NCBI GenBank assembly: GCA_016794985.1
Contig: JAEUIQ010000007.1
Span: forward strand, 124,001 to 188,000
Length of the DNA: 64,000 nucleotides
Reading direction: 5' to 3'
Origin: Planctomycetaceae bacterium
GTDB taxonomy: Bacteria; Planctomycetota; Planctomycetia; Pirellulales; Pirellulaceae
The position numbers and the translations under genes were made by a program. Of the stretch, positions 53,061-63,147 are shown piece by piece. Position 1 is the first letter of the stretch, and each line of letters begins with the position of its first letter. The notes under the pieces were generated by a model that ran no database searches, was not told the origin of the DNA, and was given only the letters and a program-made list of their open reading frames with translations.

Positions 53061-55322
53061 ATGCCTCTCTGGGTCCAAAATCTATTGAGCGATTCATCAG
53101 TGCTCACGCTACTTGTTGGTAGCGTCGTGTTCCTGTTGGCGTTTGTGATTTTGCAGCGAAGTACATGGGCCGCCGACAAACCAGTGATCAAGTGTTTGGT
53201 GCTCAGCCTGATTGCGCATGTGATTCTGTTGGTCTACGCCTACAGTTGGAACCTCGTGACCACGATTCCCACCCTGGCCGCGGTTGAAGTGGTGCCCATT
53301 CAAATTGCGGACAGCAGCACGGAAACAGAGCCAGACCCGACGCAAGAACCCGAGCCAATCTGGGAAGAGATTCCCGAAACCGAATGGGAGCCCAGTGAAG
53401 AACTGCCGACAGCCAAGCCACTTGAGACGGACATGGTGGTCGACCGATTGGTCGATTCGACACTCGATACAAACGCCACGGAAGTTCAGTCTTCGCCGCG
53501 TGAATCCGTTGATTCCCAATCGATCAGCGAATTGCTCTCCGATGCGAACCCCGCGACTAGGAGTTCAAAATGGCTAGAGCCATTCTTGCAACCGACGACG
53601 CCGATCGCGGATTCGTTGAGCAGTTTCGCCAGTGATCATCCACTGGAAGCTGTGGCCTTGCCGACGCCGAAGGAAGCGGCAAAAGTCGAGACGCCGGTGT
53701 CGGATGCAACCGAGACCACGTTGGAGTCCCAGTTGCTCGAAGATTCACTAGCGGAGATGGGACTCGATCGTACAATGACCGATCGCGACCAAATGATTGA
53801 CCAAAGGACTGAGGAACAATCCGCCGACTCGGTTGCGAACAGCGTTCATGCAGCCGTAAAGAACAACAACGCTGCCGAATTGGAACAGCGATTGCAACAG
53901 TTGCAGCAGGCCAACTCCGCGCTGGACGCCACGCTTCCTCCGGACTTTGACTCAGCCGCGCCGAGTATCCCTTGGACGGAATCGACTCGCGTGTCGGCTC
54001 AAGCGGCGCAGGCAGCGCACGCGCTCCGCCATGCGACTCAAAAGCGTGTGGCCGATCAACAGCCCATGCCGCCGGTTTATTTGCGTCGGGCAGCTCGTCA
54101 AATGGCAGACATCGAGATTCGCGGCGGTTCGGTGGAAACGGAACAAGCAGTGGCCCGAGGCCTAACATTTTTGGCCTCGATTCAGAAACCCGATGGCAGT
54201 TGGAATCCTCGCGAAACGGGCGGAGGACGCGAGCAACAGATTCTCGGTCACAATCGACAAGGTGCCGGAGCACAAGCGGATACGGGAATTACAGCTTTGG
54301 CTGTCCTGGCGTTTATGGCCGACGGCAGCACCCATCTCGCAGGACCATATCAAGACCAAGTACGTCGAGGTCTAGAGTTCTTGATGCAACGCCAACAACG
54401 CGGCGGATCATTGGCGGGATCGGCCCAATACTATGCTCAAATGTATTGTCATTCGATGTCGTTGTTGGCTCTGAGCGAGGCTTACGCATTGACGGGAGAC
54501 GAGCGACTGCGGCCAACGGTGCAGTCGGGTGTAACCTACTCCCTGGAAACGCAAAACCGAGCGGGTGGTGGTTGGCGATATCAGCCGCAAGAAGCAGGCG
54601 ACATGAGTCAATTCGGTTGGCAAGCCATGGCCCTGCGAAGTGCCAGTCTCAATGGGGTCGCCCTCGACGAGAACTCGCAGCGGCTGATGCAGATATTTCT
54701 CCAACGTCATTCGCGAGGCACTCAAGGTGGGTTGGCGACCTATCGCGTTGGCGAACCGACGACACCGACGATGACGGCAGAAGCGCTGTTCAGTCGATAC
54801 TTGTTGGGAGAACGCCCAACCCGCTTGCAAGTTGAAGAAGCAACGTCCGAAATCCTTGGCATCACGGTTCGTTCGTCAACGATCGATCAAGCGCCAGCCA
54901 TCTTGACCATGCAGGATTGTCAGAACTTGCCTGGTCGCCAGGTCGACAATTTGTATTTTTGGTATTACGCCAGCTTGGCATTGCGACAGGCGACAAGCGA
55001 TCCCGCCATGTCCGACAGTGCGCTGCTGCATCAAGGGTGGGAATTGTGGAATAAAAACTTGTGTACCAGATTGTTGAGTTTACAACGGTCGGATGGAGCG
55101 GATTCGGGAAGCTGGGATCCAGAATCATGTCTGTGGGGCGGTTACGGTGGACGGGTTTACACCACGAGTCTCGCGGTACTTTGTCTTCAGGTCTACTATC
55201 GTTACGATATCCCCTTGGAAGGGCCGGAACGTACCGCATTGGTGCCCTGGTCGCCGGCGCCCATTGGCCCGGCACCACCGCAGCGTGGCCCGGCAACGGG
55301 AAGCATTCGCGATTGGCGGTAA
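53061..55322 (+). CDS. Membrane-anchored alpha/alpha-toroid (prenyltransferase/squalene-cyclase-like) protein
   Basis: 753 residues from ATG 53061. Two spans (about 13-32 and 47-66; VLTLLVGSVVFLLAFVIL and CLVLSLIAHVILLVYAY) are followed by a ~300-residue acidic/Gln-rich linker with a coiled-coil-like LEQRLQQLQQANSAL. The C-terminal ~360 residues contain toroid repeats: IQKPDGSWNPRETGGG, QRGGSLAGSAQYY, QNRAGGGWRYQPQ, SDGADSGSWDP. No DXDD or zinc site for a true enzyme is seen. It is probably the structural counterpart of the secreted toroid protein at 6228-8195. The last gene of the TPR-ExbB-ExbD operon. Confidence 0.85.
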   Translation: MPLWVQNLLSDSSVLTLLVGSVVFLLAFVILQRSTWAADKPVIKCLVLSLIAHVILLVYAYSWNLVTTIPTLAAVEVVPIQIADSSTETEPDPTQEPEPIWEEIPETEWEPSEELPTAKPLETDMVVDRLVDSTLDTNATEVQSSPRESVDSQSISELLSDANPATRSSKWLEPFLQPTTPIADSLSSFASDHPLEAVALPTPKEAAKVETPVSDATETTLESQLLEDSLAEMGLDRTMTDRDQMIDQRTEEQSADSVANSVHAAVKNNNAAELEQRLQQLQQANSALDATLPPDFDSAAPSIPWTESTRVSAQAAQAAHALRHATQKRVADQQPMPPVYLRRAARQMADIEIRGGSVETEQAVARGLTFLASIQKPDGSWNPRETGGGREQQILGHNRQGAGAQADTGITALAVLAFMADGSTHLAGPYQDQVRRGLEFLMQRQQRGGSLAGSAQYYAQMYCHSMSLLALSEAYALTGDERLRPTVQSGVTYSLETQNRAGGGWRYQPQEAGDMSQFGWQAMALRSASLNGVALDENSQRLMQIFLQRHSRGTQGGLATYRVGEPTTPTMTAEALFSRYLLGERPTRLQVEEATSEILGITVRSSTIDQAPAILTMQDCQNLPGRQVDNLYFWYYASLALRQATSDPAMSDSALLHQGWELWNKNLCTRLLSLQRSDGADSGSWDPESCLWGGYGGRVYTTSLAVLCLQVYYRYDIPLEGPERTALVPWSPAPIGPAPPQRGPATGSIRDWR

Positions 55323-55365
55323 GCCGCGAATATCATTGGCCAGTATTGTTTCTAGGTTGGGCGAC

Positions 55366-55785
55366 ATGACGCGTTGGTTGATTTTCTGGAGTGCATTGTC
55401 GGCCGCGGTGGCAGTGGCCATGGGCGCATTTGGCGCCCACGCGTTGAGGGATTATTTGCCGACCATTCATCCAGCCGAGAACGTGGCTCGAATGGAAGCC
55501 AATTGGGAGACGGCCGCCCGATATCAGTTGATTCATGCGGTGGGAGCGATAGCGGCAACGTTGGCGCTTGTCCAACTCCGTCCCCACGTACCGCGTGTTC
55601 ATTTTTCGCAATGGTTGCCCGTGTTTTGCTTATTGGTAGGGCCATTGATTTTCTCCGGTTGCTTGTATGCCATGGTCTTGGGAGCTCCGAAGATTTTGGG
55701 TGCGGTTGTTCCGATAGGCGGCCTGTTGATGATTGTCGGCTGGACTGGATTGGCTGTTTTCTGTTGGCCAAGCAAGAGTCGTTGA
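55366..55785 (+). CDS. DUF423-family small membrane protein
   Basis: 139 residues. ALSAAVAVAMGAFGAHALRDYL at the N-terminus, with four hydrophobic spans and LLVGPLIFSGCLYAMVL and IGGLLMIVGWTGLAVF, fits the DUF423 family (YgdD-like). Function of the family is unknown. The ATG at 55366 is chosen because it starts exactly at the conserved N-terminal span; the longer in-frame extension into the toroid gene is rejected. It follows the toroid gene by about 43 nt in the same direction. Confidence 0.9.
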   Translation: MTRWLIFWSALSAAVAVAMGAFGAHALRDYLPTIHPAENVARMEANWETAARYQLIHAVGAIAATLALVQLRPHVPRVHFSQWLPVFCLLVGPLIFSGCLYAMVLGAPKILGAVVPIGGLLMIVGWTGLAVFCWPSKSR

Positions 55786-56519
55786 TTGGTGCCGGTTCCG
55801 TTGCGTCATAAGTTTGGCAATGTGTAAAGCTTCGCGTAAAGCCCAGCACGCAAGAAGCGGTCCAAGGACAGACTTGATTTGCGAAGCAACTTCGGCGAGA
55901 CCGCCCGACACGAAATCAAGCTGTGTCTTGAGACCGATTTCAAAATTGTGCGTGGTTAACGAGCGGAGGCCTTTCTAATTGATGAACATCGAAACAACGA
56001 CGCCAGCAATTCGCCAAGACGACGGTCCCCAGCCGCACCGTCAAGCGAATCAAAAAATTGAATCGCGATAAATAATCCACAATCTCTAAATTGTGCCTCT
56101 AACGTGAGAATTCCCAATTTGGTTGCGGGCGAGGACAAGATAATAACGCGATTCAAACGATCTTAAGTGTTGTTGTAACTACCGAAAGACCGCAAAGCCC
56201 GCGAACAAAGGACTTGACAGCTATTCCTTGTGTGGGCGACTCATCTCTGCAGAAAACGATTGCCTGCTCCCTAGTTGCACCACCCTTGAAAATCAATTAC
56301 CGTTGAATGTGTTGAAGGTAGTAAGTTCGCAATCACTCGGCGAACGGAGCGAAACATCGGTAAGGCAGACATGATGATTCTCAGTATACGTATTCCGAAT
56401 CGTGCAAACGATTCCATCGCTCAGAATCGTCGCTTTCTTTACCAAGAGATTTCTGAAGTGCTGTTTTTCGATCGAATGGTCGATTGAGTAATGGCATTTG
56501 GGCAGCAAGGGCATGGGCT
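55786..56519. other. Intergenic region upstream of cas3
   Basis: No gene is well supported. A minus-strand frame (55630-55911, GTG start) reads protein-like at its N-terminus but overlaps DUF423 and is not accepted. The region must contain the promoter of the cas operon; I could not fix its elements with confidence. No repeats of CRISPR type are visible. Confidence 0.5.
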
Positions 56520-58763
56520 ATGTTTTTCGCACATTCGGGTAAAGATAAACAATTTAGAGACTGGCAGTCGCTGTGTAGCCACCTGCGTCAAGTTGCTAAA
56601 CTTTCTGCGGTCCGGGTAAGTGAAGCGACCACATCCGAAAACGCCAAAATGGCTGAAGTAGCTGGGCTGCTTCACGATCTTGGGAAGTATCGCCCTGAAT
56701 TTCAAGAGATGATCAAAGGTGGAACCCCACCGCGCCAACGAACCTATCATAAACAAGCCGGAGCAGCGAAAGCAGGTCTAGACCTGCGTATGGTACCCGT
56801 GGCTTTTGCGATCGCCGGGCATCATGGTGGCATGCCGGACAAAACCGAATTGGTGTCGATGATTAAATCTTCCAACGGAATTGGTGTTGCGCATGAAGTG
56901 TGGTCCAACGCGACTTCCGAACTTCCCGAACTTGCAACTTTAGGTTCTGCTGTTTCCCTGCCAATCAACTTAAACGACGGCGAGCTACTAACGCGACTTC
57001 TGTTTAGTGCGTTAGTCGATGCAGATTGGGAGGATACCGCAGCCCATGAACGTTATACGTGTGGGTTGCCGCCCGAACAGCCGCCTGCAAAGTTTCAAGC
57101 CGAAAAATGGTTCCAAAATTTGCTGGCGTTCATTCGAGAAAAATCTGGGTCGTGTACACAAGAAGTTGTGCGCGAAAGTCGCCGTCAAGTTTTAGAGGCC
57201 TGCCTATCGGCGGCCGAACAGCCATCAGGTACCTTCTCGCTTACCGTACCTACCGGTGGCGGCAAGACACTAGCCAGTATGGCCTTTGCGTTAAAACATG
57301 CTCTCAGTCAATCGCGAAACTTACGGCGGATTATCTATGTTGCACCTTATTTGACTATTTTGGAGCAAAACGAAGCGGCTATTCGCGCGGCTTTGAACAT
57401 CTCGAAAATGTCGAACGAAATGTTTGTGCATCACAGTCTAGCCGACTTGCCCGGTACCACTGACGACCAGACCACAGATCCTGGGGCGTTCTCGCGCCGA
57501 GCAGAAAACTGGGAAGCGCCTATAATTATTACTACCAGTGTCCAGTTCTTCGAAAGTCTGTTCTCGAACAAGCCGGGCCGTTGCCGCAAGCTACACAATA
57601 TCGCCAGAAGCGTCGTTATCTTGGATGAATGCCAAACGCTGCCACCGGGACTCGTGGCGGCAAGTTGCGGGATCTTGCGACAAATCTGTGAGCACTGGGG
57701 CTCAACCATATTACTTTGCACGGCAACGCAGCCGGCATTCAGCCACGAGTCCATTCCAGTTGCGGATCGACTAGCGGCACATGAAATCATCCCAGCGGAA
57801 ACCAAACTCTTCTCGAAACTAAAGCGAGTCGAAATTCATTGGCCAAAGGATTCGCAGCAAGCATGGACTTGGGACCAATTGGTAGCCGAAATGCGACGGT
57901 CGAAGGCTGCGTTATGCATTGTAAATTCTCGTCGCGCAGCCCGTGAAATCTTCGAATTGCTCGCGGCCGATTCATCCGATGCCGCATTCCATCTTTCAAC
58001 CAGCATGTGTCCAGCCCATCGTAAACGTGTGCTGCAAACAGTCCTACGGCGTTTGCAGAAGAAGCTGCGGTGCTATTTAGTGTCCACGCAGCTGATTGAA
58101 GCGGGAGTCGATGTCGATTTTCCGGTGGTCTACCGCGAATTGGCCCCACTAGAATCGATCATTCAAGCGGCAGGACGTTGCAACCGCGAGGGTATGTTAA
58201 TGGACGACCGTGGTCGGCCGATCATGGGGCAAGTTGTGGCCTTTCGCAGTCAACGAGCCTTGGAGGAGCCGCGAAAGTACTACCCGCCCGACCTTTGGTA
58301 TCGGGCCGGTCGCTCGACGCTCGAAAACCACTTCATCAATGCAGGTCACTTGCCCAGAATCGACGATCCAGCGGACATTGACCAGTATTTCACGCGACTG
58401 TACCACAGCGGGTCATTGGATCAATTCAACATCCAAGCGGACCGACAAAATCTTAAATTCGCCACGGTGGCGGCGAATTACTCTATCATCGAACAAGACG
58501 GCATTTCAGCCGTTGTTGCGACTTGGGATGCCAAAAGAGACCGAGTTGAAAAACTGCTAAAGCGAATTAGACGCGATCCTTCGCGCGCCAACTTTCGGGC
58601 TTTGGCGCCCTATGAGGTGAATCTTCGCCAATACGAACTCCGAACAGTTGGCGAATCCGTTGTACCAATTTCCGAAACAATTAGCCAGCCAGTATGGTAC
58701 GGGCGTTACGATGATCACTTGGGACTTAGTGCCGAAGCGACCGATTCGTTGTTGATGGTATGA
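56520..58763 (+). CDS. cas3: Type I-C Cas3: HD nuclease-helicase
   Basis: 747 residues from ATG 56520 (MFFAHSGKDKQFRDWQSL, the usual Cas3 start); a TTG at 56484 is in frame. The HD domain has AHSG (His4), GLLHDLGKY (about 47-55) and AGHHGGMP (about 98-105). The helicase has Walker A TVPTGGGKT (about 241-249), DEAH-like VILDECQTLPPG (about 366-377), CTATQPAF and AAGRCNREG. Cas3 is recruited to Cascade-bound target DNA and degrades it. It heads cas3-cas5c-cas8c-cas7c-cas4-cas1, which is the type I-C order. Every catalytic motif appears intact. Confidence 0.96.
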   Translation: MFFAHSGKDKQFRDWQSLCSHLRQVAKLSAVRVSEATTSENAKMAEVAGLLHDLGKYRPEFQEMIKGGTPPRQRTYHKQAGAAKAGLDLRMVPVAFAIAGHHGGMPDKTELVSMIKSSNGIGVAHEVWSNATSELPELATLGSAVSLPINLNDGELLTRLLFSALVDADWEDTAAHERYTCGLPPEQPPAKFQAEKWFQNLLAFIREKSGSCTQEVVRESRRQVLEACLSAAEQPSGTFSLTVPTGGGKTLASMAFALKHALSQSRNLRRIIYVAPYLTILEQNEAAIRAALNISKMSNEMFVHHSLADLPGTTDDQTTDPGAFSRRAENWEAPIIITTSVQFFESLFSNKPGRCRKLHNIARSVVILDECQTLPPGLVAASCGILRQICEHWGSTILLCTATQPAFSHESIPVADRLAAHEIIPAETKLFSKLKRVEIHWPKDSQQAWTWDQLVAEMRRSKAALCIVNSRRAAREIFELLAADSSDAAFHLSTSMCPAHRKRVLQTVLRRLQKKLRCYLVSTQLIEAGVDVDFPVVYRELAPLESIIQAAGRCNREGMLMDDRGRPIMGQVVAFRSQRALEEPRKYYPPDLWYRAGRSTLENHFINAGHLPRIDDPADIDQYFTRLYHSGSLDQFNIQADRQNLKFATVAANYSIIEQDGISAVVATWDAKRDRVEKLLKRIRRDPSRANFRALAPYEVNLRQYELRTVGESVVPISETISQPVWYGRYDDHLGLSAEATDSLLMV

Positions 58764-58800
58764 AAACACGACCAACAATCAAGAGAGGAATGTAATAGCA

Positions 58801-59613
58801 ATGAACGCGACAATATCATTAAAGGTTTGGGGCGAGTTTGCATTATTCACTCGGCCCGAACTTAAGGTCGAGCGGATGAGTTATCCCTTCATGACGCCCT
58901 CAGCGGCGAGGGGCGTTTTAGATGCCATCCTGTACAAGCCACAAATGCGATGGAATATTCAGCGAATCACCGCCCTGGTACCGCAGTTCCCGGCGGATTT
59001 TCCCGACGCCGCACGAGAGCAACCTTACCGCTTGATTGCGATAAGACGCAATGAGATTCAGGATAAGATTTCCAGCAACAATGTTGGGACTTGGATCAAA
59101 GATCCTTCGAAATGTAAACCTTACTTTGTTGATTCTGCTGGGCGCGAGAGTATTCAAGGGGAGCACCGAACCCAGCGGAATACCTTGGCGTTGCATCATG
59201 TAGCCTATCGGATCGACGCCAACCCGGTTTTGACCAAGAGAGCCAATTTGCCACGTACGCGTCCACACGACGAAGATGAACCGCAAGGCGAAGACACCGA
59301 AATCAAATACATGGCGATGTTTAATCGTCGCGTTGCGAAAGGGCAATGCTTTCATCGCCCCTACCTTGGTTGCCGAGAGTTTGCCTGCCATTTTGCCCCA
59401 ATTGATGGTTCAGAACAGGTGTTGTCGTGGAATCAATCGCTGGGGCTGATGTTGTACGACATCTGGTTTGGTTCGGACGGAAACAACCAACCCGGCTTTT
59501 TTGATGCGAACATATGCAATGGTACTTTGCATTGCAATGCGATGGGGCCGGGGCCTAATGGTGACGCCCCGATCAAAATCTATGGTTGGAACTACGAGGA
59601 GGCATACGCATGA
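58801..59613 (+). CDS. cas5c: Type I-C Cas5c (Cas5d) crRNA-processing Cascade subunit
   Basis: 270 residues. It opens with a beta-strand then WGEFALFTRPELKVERMSYPFMTPSAARGVL, the usual Cas5 N-terminal strand and G-rich loop of type I-C. In this subtype Cas5 cuts pre-crRNA and caps the 5' handle, since Cas6 is absent. Cas6 is indeed not seen here. Residues typical of the family (YRxxANP, REFACHF) are present. Stop overlaps the cas8c start (ATGA), implying coupled translation. Confidence 0.94.
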   Translation: MNATISLKVWGEFALFTRPELKVERMSYPFMTPSAARGVLDAILYKPQMRWNIQRITALVPQFPADFPDAAREQPYRLIAIRRNEIQDKISSNNVGTWIKDPSKCKPYFVDSAGRESIQGEHRTQRNTLALHHVAYRIDANPVLTKRANLPRTRPHDEDEPQGEDTEIKYMAMFNRRVAKGQCFHRPYLGCREFACHFAPIDGSEQVLSWNQSLGLMLYDIWFGSDGNNQPGFFDANICNGTLHCNAMGPGPNGDAPIKIYGWNYEEAYA

Positions 59614-61439
59614 TTCTACAGCGACTTTACGAATTGGCGGAACGAAAGAATCTACTGGACGATACGTCATTCGTGCAAAAACAGGTTTCTTGTCGGATCG
59701 ATATTGATCAAAACGGCCAATTTCTTGGCTTGATCGACCTACGTCAATTCGTAGAGGTCCCTGCGAAAGGCAAAGCAGGACCAAGAAAGAAATTGGTTGG
59801 AGCAAAATCATTGCCGGTGCCGGTGCGTCCCGTCAATCGTGGTGCAGACGGCCAATGGAAAACTACCGATCCCGCAGCCGCCGGCAAAGAAAAGCCTGCT
59901 GTTTTTCTTGTGGATACCATTGCTCGAGTGTTGCCAATCAACCGGCTAATCGATGAAGATAAGCGAGAAAAGTTCGCTTCACAGCGTAGCACGTTCTGGC
60001 GTTTTTTGACGCATGTTGTTTCTGAGTTACAATCAGACGACCTTCAAGGAGTCGTAACCTTTGCTGAGAAACTTGAGGCCGACGAAGAATTGGCCGAACG
60101 CTTCACGCTGGCGGTTGAGTCTGCAGGACTCGGGCAGGGTGATCTTTGTACGCTTGCTGTTTCATGTGACATGGGCCGTTGTTTGATTGAACGCCCAGAG
60201 ATTCAGAAATGGTGGCGCAATTTTTTCGCGGCGGACTTCGAGAAACAGCAGGCGACCGGGTTCCGTGGTCTTTGCCAGGTAACTGGACGAGAGACCACAA
60301 TCGGTGATTCAGTCAAAACAAAAATAAAGGGACTGGTCGCCGTCGGTTGTCGGGCGGATGCGTATCTTGTGACCGGTTTGGAATCGGCCAATAGCTTCGA
60401 GCTGAACGGCGCTGTGGCTTCCATGGTTTCTCCCGAAGGGATCGACGGGTTCACGCGAGCGCTTAATACATTGATCGGGAACGGATTCGAAAACCGTACG
60501 ACGAGTCATCGTGTCGGGAATGTCATGTTTTTATTCTGGACTCGTGATGATAGTGAAGCGGGATTGATGACGTTGTTCGAGGCGGAACCAGAGCAAGTCG
60601 ATTCGCTATTGGCCTCCGCACGGCGAGGCTCATTATCGCACGCGATCGACGACCAATCGCAATTTTACTTGCTGACATTGTCAGGTAATTCCGCTCGGGT
60701 TGTGGTGCGAGATTATTTGGAGACACCGATCCGGCGAGTCCAAGCGAATTTGGCTAGTTGGTTTAGTGATTTAGCGATTGCAGATATCTCTCGTGATGGG
60801 AATGGTTTCCCAACCAGTTCCTTCCCGCTATGGCTTTTGGCGGTGTCCACTGCGTTGGATAGTGATGGAGTGGCCCCAGACACACCGGCTCGTTTGATGG
60901 CAGCCGCTGTCCAACGATTGCCCGTGTCCGATTCAGTCTTGTCTGCCTGTTTGCGTCGGTTACGTGCCGAAGGCGCAAAAGGTTTTCGCGCGGCACGTAT
61001 GGGTTTGATTAAAGCATCTTTAATCCGAAAGGGGATCCCGATGACCGAAACGTTGAATGATGATGAAAGTCATTATGCTTATTTGTATGGTCGCTTGTTG
61101 GCGGTCTTCGAGCAAATTCAGTATGATGCGCTCGGAGACGTTAACGCTAATGTGGTTGACAAATTCTACGGCACCTTTAGTGCCGCTCCCGCCTTGGTAT
61201 TTAGTCGGCTTTTCGCGAACGCTCAGAACCATTTGCGAAAGCTGAAGTCCGAAAGCACCGGAGCTTACATCAACAGCGATAGGCTGTTATCCGAAGTGGT
61301 TGCCAAGCTGCCGGCCTCGCCCCCAGTTGGGCAACTGTCGCTGCAAGATCAAGGTCGATTTGCTTTGGGCTACTACCACCAACGAGCAAAACGCTTCCAA
61401 CAAATTGCCGAGCGAAAAGCTGCGAAAGCTGAAAAGTAG
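59610..61439 (+). CDS. cas8c: Type I-C Cas8c (Csd1) large Cascade subunit
   Basis: 609 residues from ATG 59610, which overlaps the cas5c stop. N-terminus MILQRLYELAERKNLLDD and the segments LGQGDLCTLAVS, GRETTIGDSV and YFLLTLSGNSARVVVRDYLE (split here) are of the Csd1/Cas8c type. Cas8c recognises the protospacer-adjacent motif and bridges the crRNA. The C-terminal small-subunit function is commonly produced from an internal start in this subtype; I did not identify such a start. Length is normal for the family. Confidence 0.93.
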   Translation: MILQRLYELAERKNLLDDTSFVQKQVSCRIDIDQNGQFLGLIDLRQFVEVPAKGKAGPRKKLVGAKSLPVPVRPVNRGADGQWKTTDPAAAGKEKPAVFLVDTIARVLPINRLIDEDKREKFASQRSTFWRFLTHVVSELQSDDLQGVVTFAEKLEADEELAERFTLAVESAGLGQGDLCTLAVSCDMGRCLIERPEIQKWWRNFFAADFEKQQATGFRGLCQVTGRETTIGDSVKTKIKGLVAVGCRADAYLVTGLESANSFELNGAVASMVSPEGIDGFTRALNTLIGNGFENRTTSHRVGNVMFLFWTRDDSEAGLMTLFEAEPEQVDSLLASARRGSLSHAIDDQSQFYLLTLSGNSARVVVRDYLETPIRRVQANLASWFSDLAIADISRDGNGFPTSSFPLWLLAVSTALDSDGVAPDTPARLMAAAVQRLPVSDSVLSACLRRLRAEGAKGFRAARMGLIKASLIRKGIPMTETLNDDESHYAYLYGRLLAVFEQIQYDALGDVNANVVDKFYGTFSAAPALVFSRLFANAQNHLRKLKSESTGAYINSDRLLSEVVAKLPASPPVGQLSLQDQGRFALGYYHQRAKRFQQIAERKAAKAEK

Positions 61440-61460
61440 ATTTTTTTTGCTTCAGTCCAG

Positions 61461-61481
61461 TAGCGGTCCGTCGGACCGCTA
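61461..61481 (+). other. Strong hairpin in the cas8c-cas7c gap
   Basis: TAGCGGTCC (61461-61469) and GGACCGCTA (61473-61481) form a 9-bp perfect stem with a 3-nt loop. It lies 21 nt after the cas8c stop and 45 nt before cas7c, after an 8-T run. No T-tract follows. A possible mRNA processing or stability element favouring Cas7 production. Confidence 0.6.
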
Positions 61482-61526
61482 GGTTTTCAAGTACCAATCC
61501 GTTTCATTTGACAAAAGGCGAATACC

Positions 61527-62468
61527 ATGACCGCTATGACCTCCGAAAAATCGTTGAATTCTGTCAAGCAACGCTACGACTTTGTGTTGTTGTTCGATGT
61601 CCAAGATGGAAACCCCAACGGTGATCCTGATGCGGGGAATTTACCTCGTCTGGACCCCCAATCGCTACAAGGGTTGGTGACCGACGGCTGCCTGAAGCGA
61701 AAAATTCGTAATGCGGTGGCGACCGTATGTCCAGATAAACCCGGATACGAGTTGTACTTTCAGACGCAGGATGCAGTCTATGAAAAACGAATCTTGAACC
61801 TACAACACCAACGCGCGTATGACGCCACAGGTGCTAAAGATGAAAAAGAGGGCAAAAACAAAGCAGATAATACTGCAAAAGCCCGAGCCTGGATGTGCGA
61901 GAACTTTTATGATATTCGCGCGTTTGGTGCCGTCATGACGACCGGTGTGAATTGCGGACAAGTTCGAGGACCGGTTCAGATCACTTTCGCTCGGTCGGTC
62001 GATCCGATCGTACCCATGGAGTTTTCAATCACCCGCAAGTCCGTAACGACAGAAGAGGATGCGAAAAAGCAGTCTGGCAAGGACGGCTCGATTACGGGCA
62101 CCATGGGACGAAAGAACACGGTTCCATACGGGCTTTATCGGTGCCAAGGTTTTGTGAATCCCTTCTTGGCACGTGATACTGGGTTTTCACCAGATGACTT
62201 GCAAGTTTTGTGGGATGTTTTGAAAGGCACGATCTGGGAAATTGACCGGTCAGCCAGTCGTGGACTGATGTGTACTCGTGGCCTGTACGTCTTCGAGCAT
62301 GATTCAGCCTTGGGCAGTGCGCCGGCTCACGAGCTATTTGATCGGGTGATCGTTGATCCATTGGGACCGAATGCGGCTCCTCGCAGCTTTGGTGAATACA
62401 AAGATCGCATTCGAATCGTGACGGACGGTTTGCCAGCGTCAGTCAAACTGCACCGGCTGGTCGGGTAG
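61527..62468 (+). CDS. cas7c: Type I-C Cas7c (Csd2) Cascade backbone subunit
   Basis: 313 residues. The N-terminal strand with LFDVQDGNPNGDPDAGNLPR is the signature of Csd2/Cas7 in type I-C; GLVTDGCLKRKIRN, MTTGVNCGQVRGPVQI and MSRGLYVFEHDSALG-type segments (written RGLMCTRGLYVFEHDSA here) follow. Cas7 polymerises along crRNA to form the Cascade backbone, so many copies per complex are needed. An in-frame second Met (MTSEKSLNS, three codons on) is an alternative start. The 88-bp spacer before it is the longest in the operon. Confidence 0.96.
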   Translation: MTAMTSEKSLNSVKQRYDFVLLFDVQDGNPNGDPDAGNLPRLDPQSLQGLVTDGCLKRKIRNAVATVCPDKPGYELYFQTQDAVYEKRILNLQHQRAYDATGAKDEKEGKNKADNTAKARAWMCENFYDIRAFGAVMTTGVNCGQVRGPVQITFARSVDPIVPMEFSITRKSVTTEEDAKKQSGKDGSITGTMGRKNTVPYGLYRCQGFVNPFLARDTGFSPDDLQVLWDVLKGTIWEIDRSASRGLMCTRGLYVFEHDSALGSAPAHELFDRVIVDPLGPNAAPRSFGEYKDRIRIVTDGLPASVKLHRLVG

Positions 62469-62477
62469 TCGATTAGC

Positions 62478-63125
62478 ATGACGACGTCGAGGCCGCCCGA
62501 AGATAACTACCTTCCAATTTCGTTCCTCAACGACTTTCTGTTTTGTGAACGGCGGGCGGCCTTGCATTTGTTAGAGGGAATTTGGAAAGATAACCAATAT
62601 ACCGTTGAAGGCGCCTTTGCTCATCGGAATGTCGATGTCGAAGGCAGCCGAAAACGGGGAGACAAACGCAATGTGACAGGGATGTGGGTTGTTTCACACC
62701 GGATGGGCTTGATCGGACGCTGTGATCGGGTGGAATTCGTTTCTTCAGATTCGCCGGAGGGTGTCCTAGTGCCTTATCCCGTCGACTTCAAACGCGGTAA
62801 GAAACGACGCTGGGATAACGATGAAGTTCAGTTATGTGCCCAAGCGATGTGCTTGGAGGAAATGCTAGAAGTTCAGGTAGCGAAAGGCGCCATTTTTCAC
62901 ATCAAGAGTCAACATCGTCAAGAAGTCAATTTTGATCTCGAACTGCGTTCCAAGACGGAAGACGCCGCTGTTCGATTGGCAGAACTTTTAGCCCAAGGTC
63001 AAACTCCGTTGGCCAAGTATCACGCAAAATGCCGCGGCTGTTCGCTGTTCGAATGGTGTATGCCCAAGTCACTGCGGCCTCGTGCGACCGCCAAACGCTA
63101 TTTGCAATCGTTGATCGACGAGTAG
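62478..63125 (+). CDS. cas4: Cas4 spacer-acquisition nuclease
   Basis: 215 residues. The iron-sulphur Cys set is visible: FLFCERRAALHLLE (Cys near 26) and KCRGCSLFEWCMP (three Cys, about 187-197). The RecB-like nuclease core has GLIGRCDRV and VPYPVDFKRGKKRR (Asp-x-Lys, with Asp where many Cas4 have Glu). Cas4 trims pre-spacers and helps choose PAM-containing ends with Cas1. It lies 10 nt after cas7c and 23 nt before cas1. Its role fits an operon able to acquire new spacers. Confidence 0.94.
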   Translation: MTTSRPPEDNYLPISFLNDFLFCERRAALHLLEGIWKDNQYTVEGAFAHRNVDVEGSRKRGDKRNVTGMWVVSHRMGLIGRCDRVEFVSSDSPEGVLVPYPVDFKRGKKRRWDNDEVQLCAQAMCLEEMLEVQVAKGAIFHIKSQHRQEVNFDLELRSKTEDAAVRLAELLAQGQTPLAKYHAKCRGCSLFEWCMPKSLRPRATAKRYLQSLIDE

Positions 63126-63147
63126 ATTCGAGTTGGAGCGTTGTTCC

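Noticed and set aside
55630-55911. Minus-strand frame opposite DUF423 (begins SGGLAEVASQIKSVLG)
   Set aside because: The first 40 residues look like a helix, but it starts with GTG, lacks a ribosome site and overlaps a well-supported gene.
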